This document shows, piece by piece, positions 24,802 to 33,100 of a stretch of DNA of 41,990 bases. Under the pieces are notes generated by a model. The model had not been told where the DNA came from. It was given only the letters and a program-made list of their open reading frames with translations, and searched no databases. The position numbers and the translations under genes were made by a program. The stretch is taken from assembly GCA_046295655.1 (NCBI GenBank), contig JBKBMT010000020.1, forward strand, positions 1 through 41,990. The letters run 5' to 3'. Every line of letters begins with the position of its first letter. The first letter of the stretch is position 1. The DNA comes from JBKBMT01 sp046295655 (lineage in GTDB: Bacteria > Pseudomonadota > Alphaproteobacteria > Rhodobacterales > Rhodobacteraceae).

Positions 24802-26148
24802 TCAGATGCTGCCGCACAGGGCCTGATCGAACGGATAGCGTGTCAGGTTCTCGGCCCCGGATGCCGTGATCAGCACCTGGTCCTCGAGCTTGATCGAGAA
24901 ATCGCCTGCCTCGGGGCTCACCAGGGCCTCTATGCACAGCACCATGCCCGGCTTAAGCGCAAGATCGAAGGCACCCTCGACCCAGGCATCGGGATAGGGC
25001 ACGAAGGGCCATTCGTCGCACAGGCCCACGCCGTGCATCTTGCAGGAATACTTCTGCCGCTGATATTGCGGGGCCAGAACGTGTCCGCCATGGGTCAGTT
25101 CGCGGACTGTCACGCCGGGCCGCAGCCTTTCGAAATGGCTGTCTAGATGGTCGCGGGCATGCCGCATCGCGGCAATCATGTCGGACCGCGGGGCACGGTC
25201 GCCGATCCACCATGTGCGCGAGATGTCGATGCAGATCCCGTAGGCACCGATCAGATCGGTGTCGAAGGCGACGATCTCGTTGGCCTGAACGATCCGCGGC
25301 CCGCACTCCTGGAACCAAGGGTTGGTCCGCGGCCCGGAGGCAAGCAGGCGCGTCTCGATCCACTCGCCGCCGCGCCGGATGTTGCCCCGGTGCAGCTCGG
25401 CCCAGATGTCGTCCTCGCTGACGCCTCCCTTCGGCACCTCGGTCCGCGCGAAATGCTCCATCCCGGCGATGGCGGCTTCGCAGGCGTGATGGGCGCAGCG
25501 CATGGCCAGGATCTCGTCCGGGCCCTTGATCGCGCGGGCGCGTTCGGTCAGTTCCTCGCCCTCCATGACCTCGAAGCCGATCCGCTCCAGCGCCCGCAGC
25601 CCGTGCACCATGATCTTGTCCACCGCCAGCCTGCGGTTCGACCCGGCATGTGCCCGCACCACCTCGTCCACCTGCGCTGCGAAATCCTGCGCATCGAGCG
25701 CGGTTCGGTCCCCGCAGACGTTGTAGAAGAACGACGCGCCGGTGCGCAGTTCGGCCACCAGCGGGTTGAAGGAGACGAGGAACGGCGCCTGCCTGTATTC
25801 CCAGACCACCATGTGCCCGTCCGCCAGCACAATGCAGGCGCGAAAGGGGTTGTGGCTGTTCCAGAGCTGCATGTTGGTTGTGTCGGTGGCATAGCGGATG
25901 TTCAGCGGATCGAACAGAAGCACCCCGCCGTAGTCCCGCGCGACGATCGCCTCGACCAGCCGCCGGTGCCGATAGGCGCGCATGGCAGCCAGATCGGGCA
26001 GCCGCAGCCCGGCCGCGGCCCATTCCCCGAAGGCCAGCTGCGTCGGGCCGATCTCGACCCGGTCGTTGTCGTTGGCCGAACCGTCGCCCAGCCGGTCGCC
26101 CCGCGTGGGGTCGATCTTCCGGCGATGGCGGGCAAGATGCTCGTTCAT
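24802..26148 (-). CDS. dddP: DMSP lyase DddP (M24-fold metalloenzyme)
   Basis: 448 residues from ATG 26148. The sequence closely matches remembered roseobacter DddP: KIDPTRGDRLGDG, ND-rich segment, RVEIGPTQLAFGEWAAAGL, NIRYATDTTNMQLWNSHNPF, and SGPRTNPWFQECGPR. DddP cleaves dimethylsulfoniopropionate to acrylate and DMS. In the Ruegeria structure the Fe ligands are D295, D297, D307, H371, E406, E421 with catalytic D377. The matching residues here are D296, D298, D308, H372, E407, E422 and D378, all shifted by one. That separates it from true M24 peptidases. It lies 163 bp after pxpC on the same strand and is the last gene of this block. No good Shine-Dalgarno is visible; an extended hairpin ends five bases before the ATG. 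Confidence 0.95.
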   Translation of the reverse strand: MNEHLARHRRKIDPTRGDRLGDGSANDNDRVEIGPTQLAFGEWAAAGLRLPDLAAMRAYRHRRLVEAIVARDYGGVLLFDPLNIRYATDTTNMQLWNSHNPFRACIVLADGHMVVWEYRQAPFLVSFNPLVAELRTGASFFYNVCGDRTALDAQDFAAQVDEVVRAHAGSNRRLAVDKIMVHGLRALERIGFEVMEGEELTERARAIKGPDEILAMRCAHHACEAAIAGMEHFARTEVPKGGVSEDDIWAELHRGNIRRGGEWIETRLLASGPRTNPWFQECGPRIVQANEIVAFDTDLIGAYGICIDISRTWWIGDRAPRSDMIAAMRHARDHLDSHFERLRPGVTVRELTHGGHVLAPQYQRQKYSCKMHGVGLCDEWPFVPYPDAWVEGAFDLALKPGMVLCIEALVSPEAGDFSIKLEDQVLITASGAENLTRYPFDQALCGSI

Positions 26149-26153
26149 TCGGA

Positions 26154-26189
26154 CAGTGCCCCGCTGGAGCCGGGGCTCGGGGCGCACTG
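26154..26189 (-). promoter_or_regulatory. Extended hairpin at the dddP translation start
   Basis: CAGTGCCCCG (26154-26163) pairs with CGGGG-CG-CACTG (26178-26189) with a two-base bulge, and GAGC/GCTC pairs inside, giving an almost continuous stem. It ends five bases before the dddP ATG (26148) and occupies the place of the Shine-Dalgarno. It could regulate translation or be an operator-like dyad. Confidence 0.45.
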
Positions 26190-26311
26190 CCCCGACCCGG
26201 TCGTGCCGTCCCGTTGTGGCCCGAACCCCGGTCGGTTGTCTGGCGTGTTTGCGACACCTCCGCCGGAGGCCGAAGTTCTTGCGCGTCACCGCATCGGGGT
26301 CGATCGGCCTT

Positions 26312-27319
26312 TCAGGCGTCACGCTCCAGCTCGTCGCCGCGGGTGACACCGCCGACGAGCTGATAGGACAGCAGATCCGGGATCGCGGCGGGGTCGCGGA
26401 TCAGCGGCAGAATGCCCATGCGCAACCTGGCGCGCCGTTCGGCCTCGGCGCGTTCGAGCATCAGGGCCGCCGCCGCGTCGATGCGCTCGAACACCAGTTC
26501 GGCGCCGGTCGGTGCCTGAACGAGGCGCGGCAGGTCGCACGGCAGGATCCGTCCGATCCGGGGGTAGCCGCCGCTGGTCTGGCACTCGGCCAGCAGCACA
26601 CAGGGCGTCCCGTCGCCGGTGATCTGGATGTCGCCCGGCAGGACCGCGTCCGACAGGATCGACAGACCCTCCGCCACTGCAAAGCTGCCCCCGGTCAGGC
26701 GCAGGCCCATCCGGTTGCCGCGGGCGTCGCGGGTGAAGCTGGTGGCCTGGAACCGCTCCAGCGTCTCGGGTTCGAAGCGGCGGGTCTGGGGGCCGTCGGC
26801 AAAGCGGATCCTGCCGCCCGAGAAGCGGTCGGGCACCGCCAGCCGCTGGCCGATGCGCCCGCCCGGATCCTGGCCGAGGGGCAGGGTGTCGCCCGCCGCC
26901 ACGGGGCGGCCGATCCCCGCGGCCAGATGGGCGCTGCGGCTGCCCAGGATCATCGGCGCCTCGATCCCGCCGCCGAAGGACAGATAGCCGAATCCGCCGG
27001 TCGGCGCGGCGACCTCGACCCGTGCGCCGGCCGGAACGGCATGGGTCGCGTGCCAGGCCAGCGGCGCGCCGTTGCAGGTCGCCCGCATCGGCGCCCCGGT
27101 CAGGGCCAGCCGGGCCGCGCGCTCGACCCGCAGCGCCAGAAAACTGCCCGGAATCTCGAGCGCGGCCAGGGTCTCGGATTGGCCCAGCAGCGCCGCCGCT
27201 TCGACCAGCGCCAGCCGATCCATCGCGCCGCCGCGCGACAAACCCTGCGCCAGCCAGCCGGGCCGGCCCATGTCCTGAATGGTCACGGCAGGCCCGGCGG
27301 ACAGGACGGTCAGCGCCAC
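26312..27319 (-). CDS. pxpC: 5-oxoprolinase subunit PxpC (KipA-type, biotin-dependent carboxylase-like domain)
   Basis: 335 residues from GTG 27319, overlapping pxpB by 10 bp. Family motifs: VTIQDMGRPGWLAQGLSRGG (the 'dmGRpG' region), GAMDRLALVEAAALLG, GFGYLSFGGGIEAPMILGSR, and the C-terminal GYPRIGRILPCDLPRL. With PxpA and PxpB it forms an ATP-dependent 5-oxoprolinase that opens pyroglutamate to glutamate. PxpA is not encoded in the window. It precedes dddP by 163 bp. Confidence 0.88.
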   Translation of the reverse strand: MALTVLSAGPAVTIQDMGRPGWLAQGLSRGGAMDRLALVEAAALLGQSETLAALEIPGSFLALRVERAARLALTGAPMRATCNGAPLAWHATHAVPAGARVEVAAPTGGFGYLSFGGGIEAPMILGSRSAHLAAGIGRPVAAGDTLPLGQDPGGRIGQRLAVPDRFSGGRIRFADGPQTRRFEPETLERFQATSFTRDARGNRMGLRLTGGSFAVAEGLSILSDAVLPGDIQITGDGTPCVLLAECQTSGGYPRIGRILPCDLPRLVQAPTGAELVFERIDAAAALMLERAEAERRARLRMGILPLIRDPAAIPDLLSYQLVGGVTRGDELERDA

Positions 27320-28026
27320 GGGATCAGCCTTGCCCCGCCGCAGGAACGCGCGGCTTCCAGCCCGGCGCGATCGACGGCGCGAAACAGCACCTCGTCGCCC
27401 GGCCGCAAAAGGAACGGATCCCTGCGCCCCGGATCGAACAGGCGCAGCGCGGTCTGCCCGACATGGCGCCAGCCGGTGGGCGAGGCGACCGAGAACAGCA
27501 CGATCTGCCGGATCGCCACGGTCACGGCCCCGGGCGGCACCTGCGGGGTCAGGTCGGTTTGCCGCGGGATGTTCCAGGCCGGGTCAAGCTCGCCCAGATA
27601 GGGCTGGCCCGGGGCGAAACCGATCGTCAGCACGCGCAGCGGGCCGGCGGTCAGGCTGGCGACTGCACCCGCGGCGTCGAGGCCGGCCAGCGCGGCCGCC
27701 TCGCCCAGCTGCGGGGCCAGATCGGTGCCGAAAACCGCCGGCACCTCCCACAGCCGGCGACCCTCGGGCAGGGGCATCGCGCTCCAGTCGCGGCTGTCGA
27801 GCAGGGCGCGCAGCGATCCAGCCAGTGCGTCAGGGTCGGTGCGCAGCGGATCGAAGCGGACCACCACCGACACCAGTGCGGTGGAGACCTCGGCGACGCC
27901 GGGCAGGTCCTGCGCCTCGATCGCGCCGCGCAGCGCCAGGGCCGCGCGATTCGCGCCCTCGCTGAGGATTTCGCCGAAGCTGACCAGCACTGCGTCGAGG
28001 CCGAAGGGTCGAACCGTCGCGGACAT
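27310..28026 (-). CDS. pxpB: 5-oxoprolinase subunit PxpB (KipI-type)
   Basis: 238 residues. KipI/PxpB landmarks: an N-terminal half of repeated short strands (VRPFGLDAVLVSFGEILSE), RLWEVPAVFGTDLAPQLGE, then the diagnostic VLTIGFAPGQPYLGELDP and GAVTVAIRQIVLFSVASPTGWRHVG. Encoded 10 bp after dctM and overlapping pxpC, so it is part of the TRAP-linked operon. The subunit is needed for the ATP-dependent ring opening of 5-oxoproline, but KipI homologues also inhibit a sporulation kinase in Bacillus, so subunit function here is inferred from its pairing with PxpC. Confidence 0.87.
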   Translation of the reverse strand: MSATVRPFGLDAVLVSFGEILSEGANRAALALRGAIEAQDLPGVAEVSTALVSVVVRFDPLRTDPDALAGSLRALLDSRDWSAMPLPEGRRLWEVPAVFGTDLAPQLGEAAALAGLDAAGAVASLTAGPLRVLTIGFAPGQPYLGELDPAWNIPRQTDLTPQVPPGAVTVAIRQIVLFSVASPTGWRHVGQTALRLFDPGRRDPFLLRPGDEVLFRAVDRAGLEAARSCGGARLIPWR

Positions 28027-28036
28027 CGGGCCCTGT

Positions 28037-29320
28037 CTAGCGCAGGGTCTGGGGAAGGAAGAGGGCGATCTCGGGCAACGCGATCAGCGCAATGGCCATG
28101 ATGAGCATCACCAGGACGAAGGGCAGCGCGCCCACCATGACCTCGCCCATCGTGCCGCTGCGTCGCGCGCCCTGCACGACGTAAAGGTTCAGGCCCACCG
28201 GCGGCGTGATGAGTGCCATCTCGATCAGGAGGATCATCAGAATCCCGAACCACACGGCGTCATAGCCCTGCGCCAGCACCAGTGGCACGATGATCGGGAT
28301 CGTCACCACCATCAGCGACAGCGTCTCGATGAAGAAGCCCAGCACGATGTAGATCAGCACAACCACCAGGATCGTGCCCGTCGGCGTAAGCCCCAGCCCC
28401 TGCATGAAGGCCTGCAACTCGCGCCCCAGCCCGGCGCTGGCCAGTGTGAAGTTGAGAAACGAGGCGCCGATCACCACCAGCATGATCATGCAGGTGATCT
28501 TGACCGTGCCCAGCAGCGCCTGCGCCAGCATCGGGATGGAGAGCGAGCCGAAGAGCGCCGCGATGGCAAGCGCCCCGGCGACACCGACGGCGGCGGCCTC
28601 GGTCGGTGTGGCCCAGCCCTTGTAGATCGAGCCGACAATCAGCGCGAACAGCAGCATGATGGGGCCGAGCTGGATCAGCGCCCGCAGCATCTCGGCCGGC
28701 GGGAAGACGCGGCGCTGCCCGCCAAGGTCGGGCCGGATGGCACAGAGCAGCGCCGAGATCGCCATGAAGCCCAGCGCCAGCAAGAGCCCCGGGACGATGC
28801 CGGCCAGGAACAGCTGCGGGATCGAGGTCTGCGTCAGGAAGCCGTAGACGATCAGGTTGATCGAGGGCGGGATCATGATCCCCAGCGTGCCGCCGGCCGC
28901 GATGGCGCCGGCAAACAGGCGCGGGTCATAGCCCAGCCGGTCGGCCTGAGGCATGGCGACGGTGGCGACCGTGGCGGCGGTGGCAACCGAACTGCCCGAG
29001 GTGGCCGAGAACAGGGTCGCGGTCGCGACATTGGCATGGACCAGCCCGCCCGGCAGCCAGGACACCCAGCGGTCCAGCGCGCCGTAGGTGCGCGCGGCGA
29101 TGCCCGACCGCACGAGGATCTCGCCCAGCATGACGAAGAAGGGAATGGCGATCAGGGTCGAATTGTTCGAGGTCGACCAGACCATGTTGCCCAGGCCCCG
29201 GATCAGCGGGAACGGCGTGAAGAAGGCGTCGATCCCGAAGCCCAGCAGGAACAGCACGATACCCACCGGGATCGACAGGCTCAGAAGACCGAGCAGTGCG
29301 AAGGTCAGCGGCGCGATCAT
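28037..29320 (-). CDS. dctM: TRAP transporter large permease DctM
   Basis: 427 residues, the usual length, with about twelve membrane segments. Typical features: an N-terminal LLSLSIPVGIVLFLLGFGID, WSTSNNSTLIAIPFFVMLGEILVRSG, GSSVATAATVATVAMPQADR, and GLMPPSINLIVYG-like IMIPPSINLIVYGFLTQTSIPQLFLAG. It is the Na-coupled channel-forming subunit, driven by an ion gradient, working with DctQ and a binding protein. Its start overlaps the dctQ stop by four bases (ATGA). Confidence 0.93.
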   Translation of the reverse strand: MIAPLTFALLGLLSLSIPVGIVLFLLGFGIDAFFTPFPLIRGLGNMVWSTSNNSTLIAIPFFVMLGEILVRSGIAARTYGALDRWVSWLPGGLVHANVATATLFSATSGSSVATAATVATVAMPQADRLGYDPRLFAGAIAAGGTLGIMIPPSINLIVYGFLTQTSIPQLFLAGIVPGLLLALGFMAISALLCAIRPDLGGQRRVFPPAEMLRALIQLGPIMLLFALIVGSIYKGWATPTEAAAVGVAGALAIAALFGSLSIPMLAQALLGTVKITCMIMLVVIGASFLNFTLASAGLGRELQAFMQGLGLTPTGTILVVVLIYIVLGFFIETLSLMVVTIPIIVPLVLAQGYDAVWFGILMILLIEMALITPPVGLNLYVVQGARRSGTMGEVMVGALPFVLVMLIMAIALIALPEIALFLPQTLR

Positions 29321-29865
29321 GTGTGCACCTCGGCCTCGCCGGTCATGCCGATGGCGGCTTCTGCCGCCTTCTCGTCACGCATCAGCACCAGCCACAAGGC
29401 ACAAAGGAAGGTCGCCCAGGCCACCAGAGCGAACCAGACCCACCCCGCCAGCCAGGGCGCCTGCACCCAGGCCAGAGGGGTCTGCAACGCCGTGTTCGAG
29501 CGCGAACCGTGCAGGATCGAGCGTTCCAGCACCGGCCAGGCGCGGAACGCGATGGCGGTGACTGTGCCCGCCAGCGCCAGCAGGGCGACAAGATCGAGGG
29601 TCGCGCGCAGCCGCCCGGTCAGGCGGCTTCGCAGGATGTCGATGCGGACATGGCCGAGTTCCCGGAGCGCATAGGCCATGCCCCAACTGGTTGCGATGGC
29701 CATCGCATAGCCTGCGATGTCCTCGCCCCCGCGCAGCGGCATCCCGGCACGGCGCAGCAGGATGTCGAGCACCACGTAGCCTGCACAGGCCAGCAGCGCG
29801 ATCCCGATCACCAGAGCGATCGCGCGGTTGATCCGACGCAGCCAGTGCAGGACGATCCGTGCCAT
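29317..29865 (-). CDS. dctQ: TRAP transporter small permease DctQ
   Basis: 182 residues with four expected membrane segments. Landmarks: ALVIGIALLACAGYVVLDILLRR, GEDIAGYAMAIATSWGMAYALRELGHVRIDIL (the 'hvrvd' family motif), and a C-terminal WLAGWVWFALVAWATFLCALW segment. It forms a heterodimer with DctM. It follows the binding-protein gene by a spacer of uncertain length because ten Ns occupy part of it. Confidence 0.88.
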   Translation of the reverse strand: MARIVLHWLRRINRAIALVIGIALLACAGYVVLDILLRRAGMPLRGGEDIAGYAMAIATSWGMAYALRELGHVRIDILRSRLTGRLRATLDLVALLALAGTVTAIAFRAWPVLERSILHGSRSNTALQTPLAWVQAPWLAGWVWFALVAWATFLCALWLVLMRDEKAAEAAIGMTGEAEVHT

Positions 29866-29882
29866 CAGGCCAAACCTCGCTT

Positions 29883-29892
29883 NNNNNNNNNN
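29883..29892. other. Assembly gap (10 Ns) between dctP and dctQ
   Basis: Ten Ns lie just after the dctP stop (29896-29898 on the minus strand) and before dctQ. Size is nominal. Together with the first gap it places both breaks immediately after a binding-protein gene. Confidence 0.9.
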
Positions 29893-29895
29893 CGG

Positions 29896-30936
29896 TCATT
29901 GGATGGTCAGGCCCCGGGCCTTGCCGATCGTATCGTTCCACAGCGCGGTGCAACCCGCAAACCCCGCTTCGCACCGCGCGGCCCAGTCGGGCAGCACCTG
30001 GTTGACCACCACGTCGCGGGCCCGGGCCATGTCCTCGTCCGACACTTCGACCAGGATCATGTTGCGTGCGTCGCCCGAGGCGCAGGCGCCATTTCCGGTC
30101 AGGCAGGCGATGTCGTTGGCCAGCGCACCCTCGGCGCTGGCCCAGACCGGCGCCTCGAAATCCTCGGCGATGCGGGTGGCGATCAGCTCCTGCAGCTCCG
30201 GGGACAGGCTGTTCCAGCGGTCGAGGTTGATCGCGGTCACGACCGAATCCCAGCCGCCCAGCGGGATCGGCATGAGATGGGTCGAGACCTCCCACCAGCC
30301 GGCGCTGTAGCCCGACCCACCGCCCGTGACCCCGCAGTCGATCACCCCGCGTTGCAGCGCGCCGGGAACCTCGCCGAAGCCGACGCTGACGCTTTCGGCG
30401 CCCAGTGCCTCGAGAAAGATCTGTGTCATCCGGCCCGAGCCGCGAACCTTCAGCCCGCGCAGGTCGTCAAGGCCGGTGATCGGTCGGTTGCAGAACACGA
30501 TCTGCGGCGGATAGGGCGCGATCGCCAGGACGTGGCTGTTGAAGCGCGCGGCGAAGATGTCGGCCACCATCGGGCGGGCGGCATCGACCATTGCGCGGGC
30601 CTCGTCGGCGGTCATCGCCAGCATCGGCACGTCGAGTCCTTCCAGTTCGGGGGCATCGGCAACGGCGTAATCGGCGACCGTCATGGCGACGTCATATACC
30701 CCCTGCCCCAGCAGCGGATAGATGTCGCCGAGACCGAGGTTCATCTGGTTGTGCGTCGTCAGCGCCACCTCGAGCGCCCCGCCCGAGGCCGCGGGCAGGA
30801 TCTCGGACCAGAACGGCGCCTCGTAGCGGATGTGCAAGGGCAGGCCCGACCAGGAACCGACGACGGACAGGGTTTCGGCCTGCAGCGGTGCGGCCAGCGC
30901 GGTCGTGGCGGCCAGGATCGTGAGGGTGCGTTTCAT
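29896..30936 (-). CDS. dctP: TRAP transporter solute-binding protein (DctP-family)
   Basis: 346 residues from ATG 30936, whose ATGA overlaps the stop of the hydro-lyase gene. Sec signal peptide (MKRTLTILAATTALAAPLQA). The mature part has TRAP-binding landmarks: LSVVGSWSGLPLHIRYEAPFW, PQIVFCNRPITGLDDLRGLKVRGSG, FGEVPGALQRGVIDCGVTGGG, and a WWEVSTHLMPIPLGG helix. The conserved Arg of DctP proteins that binds the ligand carboxylate corresponds to the R in LKVRGSG. It captures an organic acid for DctQM. Frame continuation upstream is spurious. C-terminal Cys pairs (CLTGNGAC; CEAGFAGC) suggest disulfides. Confidence 0.9.
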   Translation of the reverse strand: MKRTLTILAATTALAAPLQAETLSVVGSWSGLPLHIRYEAPFWSEILPAASGGALEVALTTHNQMNLGLGDIYPLLGQGVYDVAMTVADYAVADAPELEGLDVPMLAMTADEARAMVDAARPMVADIFAARFNSHVLAIAPYPPQIVFCNRPITGLDDLRGLKVRGSGRMTQIFLEALGAESVSVGFGEVPGALQRGVIDCGVTGGGSGYSAGWWEVSTHLMPIPLGGWDSVVTAINLDRWNSLSPELQELIATRIAEDFEAPVWASAEGALANDIACLTGNGACASGDARNMILVEVSDEDMARARDVVVNQVLPDWAARCEAGFAGCTALWNDTIGKARGLTIQ

Positions 30937-31781
30937 GCGGTGCTCTCCTGCTGGGTTGTGTCTGCGGGGTCGAAATCGAGGATGTCCAGCGCCTCGACCC
31001 CGTCCGGAATGTCGGTGATCAGCATGTGCCCGGGCTTGTGGGTGATGCACAGCGTGGGGCGCGCGGCGGCGATGGCGGCCTGGGGCGTGACGCCGCAGGC
31101 CCAGAACACCGGCACATGGTCCTTCGGCAGCGGTGCGGCGTCGCCCCAGTCGGGGCGGGCCAGATCCGCGATGCCGATCCGCGCCGGATCGCCGGCATGG
31201 ACAGGGGCGCCATGGGCATGGGGAAAGCGTGCCGAAATGGCGCGCGCATCCGGCACCCGGGCGGCGGGGATCGTGCGCATGCTGACCACCATCGGCCCCG
31301 CGAAGGGGCCCGCGGGCCGGGCCCGGATCGTGCTGCGGAACATCGGCACCGTCCGGTCGTTCTCGATGTGCCACAGGCCGATCCCGGCCTCGCGCAGGGC
31401 CGTCTCGAAGGTGAACGAACAGCCGAGTGCAAAGGCGACAAGGTCGTTGCGCCAGAGTCCGCGCAGATCCGTCACGCTGTCGGCCAGCGCCCCGTCGCGA
31501 TAGATGTTGTAGGCCGGCAGATCGGTGCGCAGGTCGAACTCCCCCAGCGTCTCGATCCGCGGGCTGCCGGTGTCGGAGACGCCGACCAGCGGACAGGCCC
31601 TCGGGTTGCGCTGGCAGAACCGCATGAAGTCGAGCGCATAGATCTCGGGCAGGATGACCAGATTTGCCTGAAGCCGGCCCGGACAAAGGCCCGCGGTATG
31701 GCCGCGATAGCGACCGTCGCGGATCGTCTGTCGGACATCTTGCAGGTTTGCAGACTTCAGGGCGGCATGAGACGGGTTCAT
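30933..31781 (-). CDS. DUF1445 / YcsI-family putative hydro-lyase
   Basis: 282 residues. Family landmarks: RDGRYRGHTAGLCPGRLQANLVILP near the start, FMRFCQRNPRACPLVGVSDTG, FALGCSFTFETALREAGI, and PVFWACGVTPQAAIAAARP near the end. Members are annotated as putative hydro-lyases; the eukaryotic D-glutamate cyclase contains such a domain, and Bacillus ycsI sits with pxpB/pxpC homologues. Its stop shares ATGA with dctP, so it is translationally tied to the TRAP importer. It probably processes the imported compound in the 5-oxoproline/D-glutamate area; the exact reaction is not read from sequence. Confidence 0.82.
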   Translation of the reverse strand: MNPSHAALKSANLQDVRQTIRDGRYRGHTAGLCPGRLQANLVILPEIYALDFMRFCQRNPRACPLVGVSDTGSPRIETLGEFDLRTDLPAYNIYRDGALADSVTDLRGLWRNDLVAFALGCSFTFETALREAGIGLWHIENDRTVPMFRSTIRARPAGPFAGPMVVSMRTIPAARVPDARAISARFPHAHGAPVHAGDPARIGIADLARPDWGDAAPLPKDHVPVFWACGVTPQAAIAAARPTLCITHKPGHMLITDIPDGVEALDILDFDPADTTQQESTA

Positions 31782-31854
31782 CGCGGCCTCGTTCGTGACC
31801 CCGCAACGATGCCGGCTCCGGCCCCGTCAAGCAAATTGATTGTTTGTTCGAATA

Positions 31855-31882
31855 GTAATAGAGATTCCTTATGTCGATGCAA
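31855..31882 (-). promoter_or_regulatory. Candidate promoter of the hydro-lyase/TRAP operon
   Basis: An AT-rich island reads, on the minus strand, TTGCAT (31877-31882), 16-bp spacer, TATTAC (31855-31860). It overlaps the 3' end of the LysR gene. The spacer holds an ATA-N15-TAT style dyad that would suit a LysR-type regulator. Weak consensus. Confidence 0.3.
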
Positions 31883-32759
31883 ATTCGTTGGCCACCTCGC
31901 AGGCGATCCGGGCGGCCTGTTCCTCGACATGGCGGCGGCCCTCGGCCAGGAAGCTGGCGGTGAAATGCAGCGGGCTGGGCCGCCAGCCCGGATCGAAAGC
32001 CCTCAGCCTGCCGGTCTCGACCCATTCCCGGGCCAGAGCCTCGGGCAGGGCCGCGACGCCCAGATCGCTGGCGACAAGGCGAAAGCAGGCCGACAGCGAC
32101 GATGACGGAAAGATCGCCACCCGCTCGCCATGGCGCTTCTGCAACTCGGCCTTCAGCTCGCGGTAGGGCCGCGTGCTGCGCGCGTAGCTCAGAACCGGCT
32201 TGCGCAGGTAGTCGGCAGGGTCATCGGGCACTGGCGCCGCCGCGGCGGCATACCATTGCAGCGTGAAGCCGGGCAGTTCGACATTGTCCACCGAGTGGTC
32301 CGACACCGGGCCAAGCAGGATCGCCAGATCGATCTTGCGCGCCAGCAGTGCCGCCCTCAACACCACCGAGACATCGACGTTGAACTCGATCTCCAGGCGC
32401 GGATAATGCTGGTGCAGCCGCGTGATCAGCGCCGGCAGCCAGCTCTGGGCGATGGTTTCGGACACGCCCAGCCGCAGCCGCCCCTCGACACCAGCCGGAT
32501 CCATCACGTCGCGCTGGATGTTCCGGGCCAGTCGGTCATGCGCCTCGGCATAGCCGACCAGCAGCTCGCCGCGCTTGGTCAGCCGCATCCCGCCCGCGCC
32601 GCGCTCGAACAGCGGCGCGCCGATCGCCTGCTCCAGATTGCGTATCCGCGCAGTGACCGCGGGCTGCGTCAGGTTCAGCGCCTGCGCCGCCTTGCCCACT
32701 CCGCCCAGCCGGACGACCGTCAGGAAGGCCTGCAACTGATCGAGCGTGTAACGAACCAT
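31869..32759 (-). CDS. LysR-family transcriptional regulator
   Basis: 296 residues from ATG 32759; the frame is open 99 bases further but that is poorly coding. The N-terminal winged helix is textbook: TLDQLQAFLTVVRLGGVGKA, ALNLTQPAVTARIRNLEQAI, GAPLFERGAGGMRLTKRG. Residues about 90-290 form the inducer-binding domain. It stands directly upstream of the hydro-lyase/TRAP operon on the same strand rather than divergent, with an AT-rich promoter region between. It probably activates the operon in response to its substrate. Confidence 0.87.
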   Translation of the reverse strand: MVRYTLDQLQAFLTVVRLGGVGKAAQALNLTQPAVTARIRNLEQAIGAPLFERGAGGMRLTKRGELLVGYAEAHDRLARNIQRDVMDPAGVEGRLRLGVSETIAQSWLPALITRLHQHYPRLEIEFNVDVSVVLRAALLARKIDLAILLGPVSDHSVDNVELPGFTLQWYAAAAAPVPDDPADYLRKPVLSYARSTRPYRELKAELQKRHGERVAIFPSSSLSACFRLVASDLGVAALPEALAREWVETGRLRAFDPGWRPSPLHFTASFLAEGRRHVEEQAARIACEVANEFAST

Positions 32760-33100
32760 CGGCCGCCCGCTGCGTGAGAGATCCGACCGCCGCCGGTTGC
32801 CCATGGCTCGGGACAAGGATCTTCCTTGCGTGATACCGGTCGGTCCCGGCACGGGCAAGCGCGCCCGACGCAGGCGCAGGTCGTCCGGGCGGAAACGCCG
32901 ACAGCCGACACCAGCGCACCGGGCGTGTCGTGCCAGACATGGTTGGCCTTGTTCCCGACACTGACACGATCCCGGCCGTGGCTGAGCGCGCCGTGCCCGG
33001 GTGTCACGATCCCGGTCGTCCGGCGTGATGATGCGGACTTCTTTCCGGGGTCCGGGCCAGGGGCGCTTCGGACAGTTCGGTTCGGGACAAGTTCGTGAAA
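32760..33100. other. Intergenic region between LysR gene and tRNA-Pro, 341 bp
   Basis: No gene is seen. Two near-identical 15-bp segments (CACGATCCCGG[C/T]CGT) at 32965-32979 and 33005-33019 are the only repeat noticed. Confidence 0.6.
32965..33019 (+). repeat. Short direct repeat (15 bp, one mismatch)
   Basis: Copies start 40 bp apart, at 32965 and 33005. Significance unknown; could be a regulator site or chance. Confidence 0.3.

Noticed and set aside
24802..26148. Annotation as Xaa-Pro aminopeptidase (M24)
   Set aside because: The complete DddP residue set and DddP-specific segments favour DMSP lyase over a peptidase.
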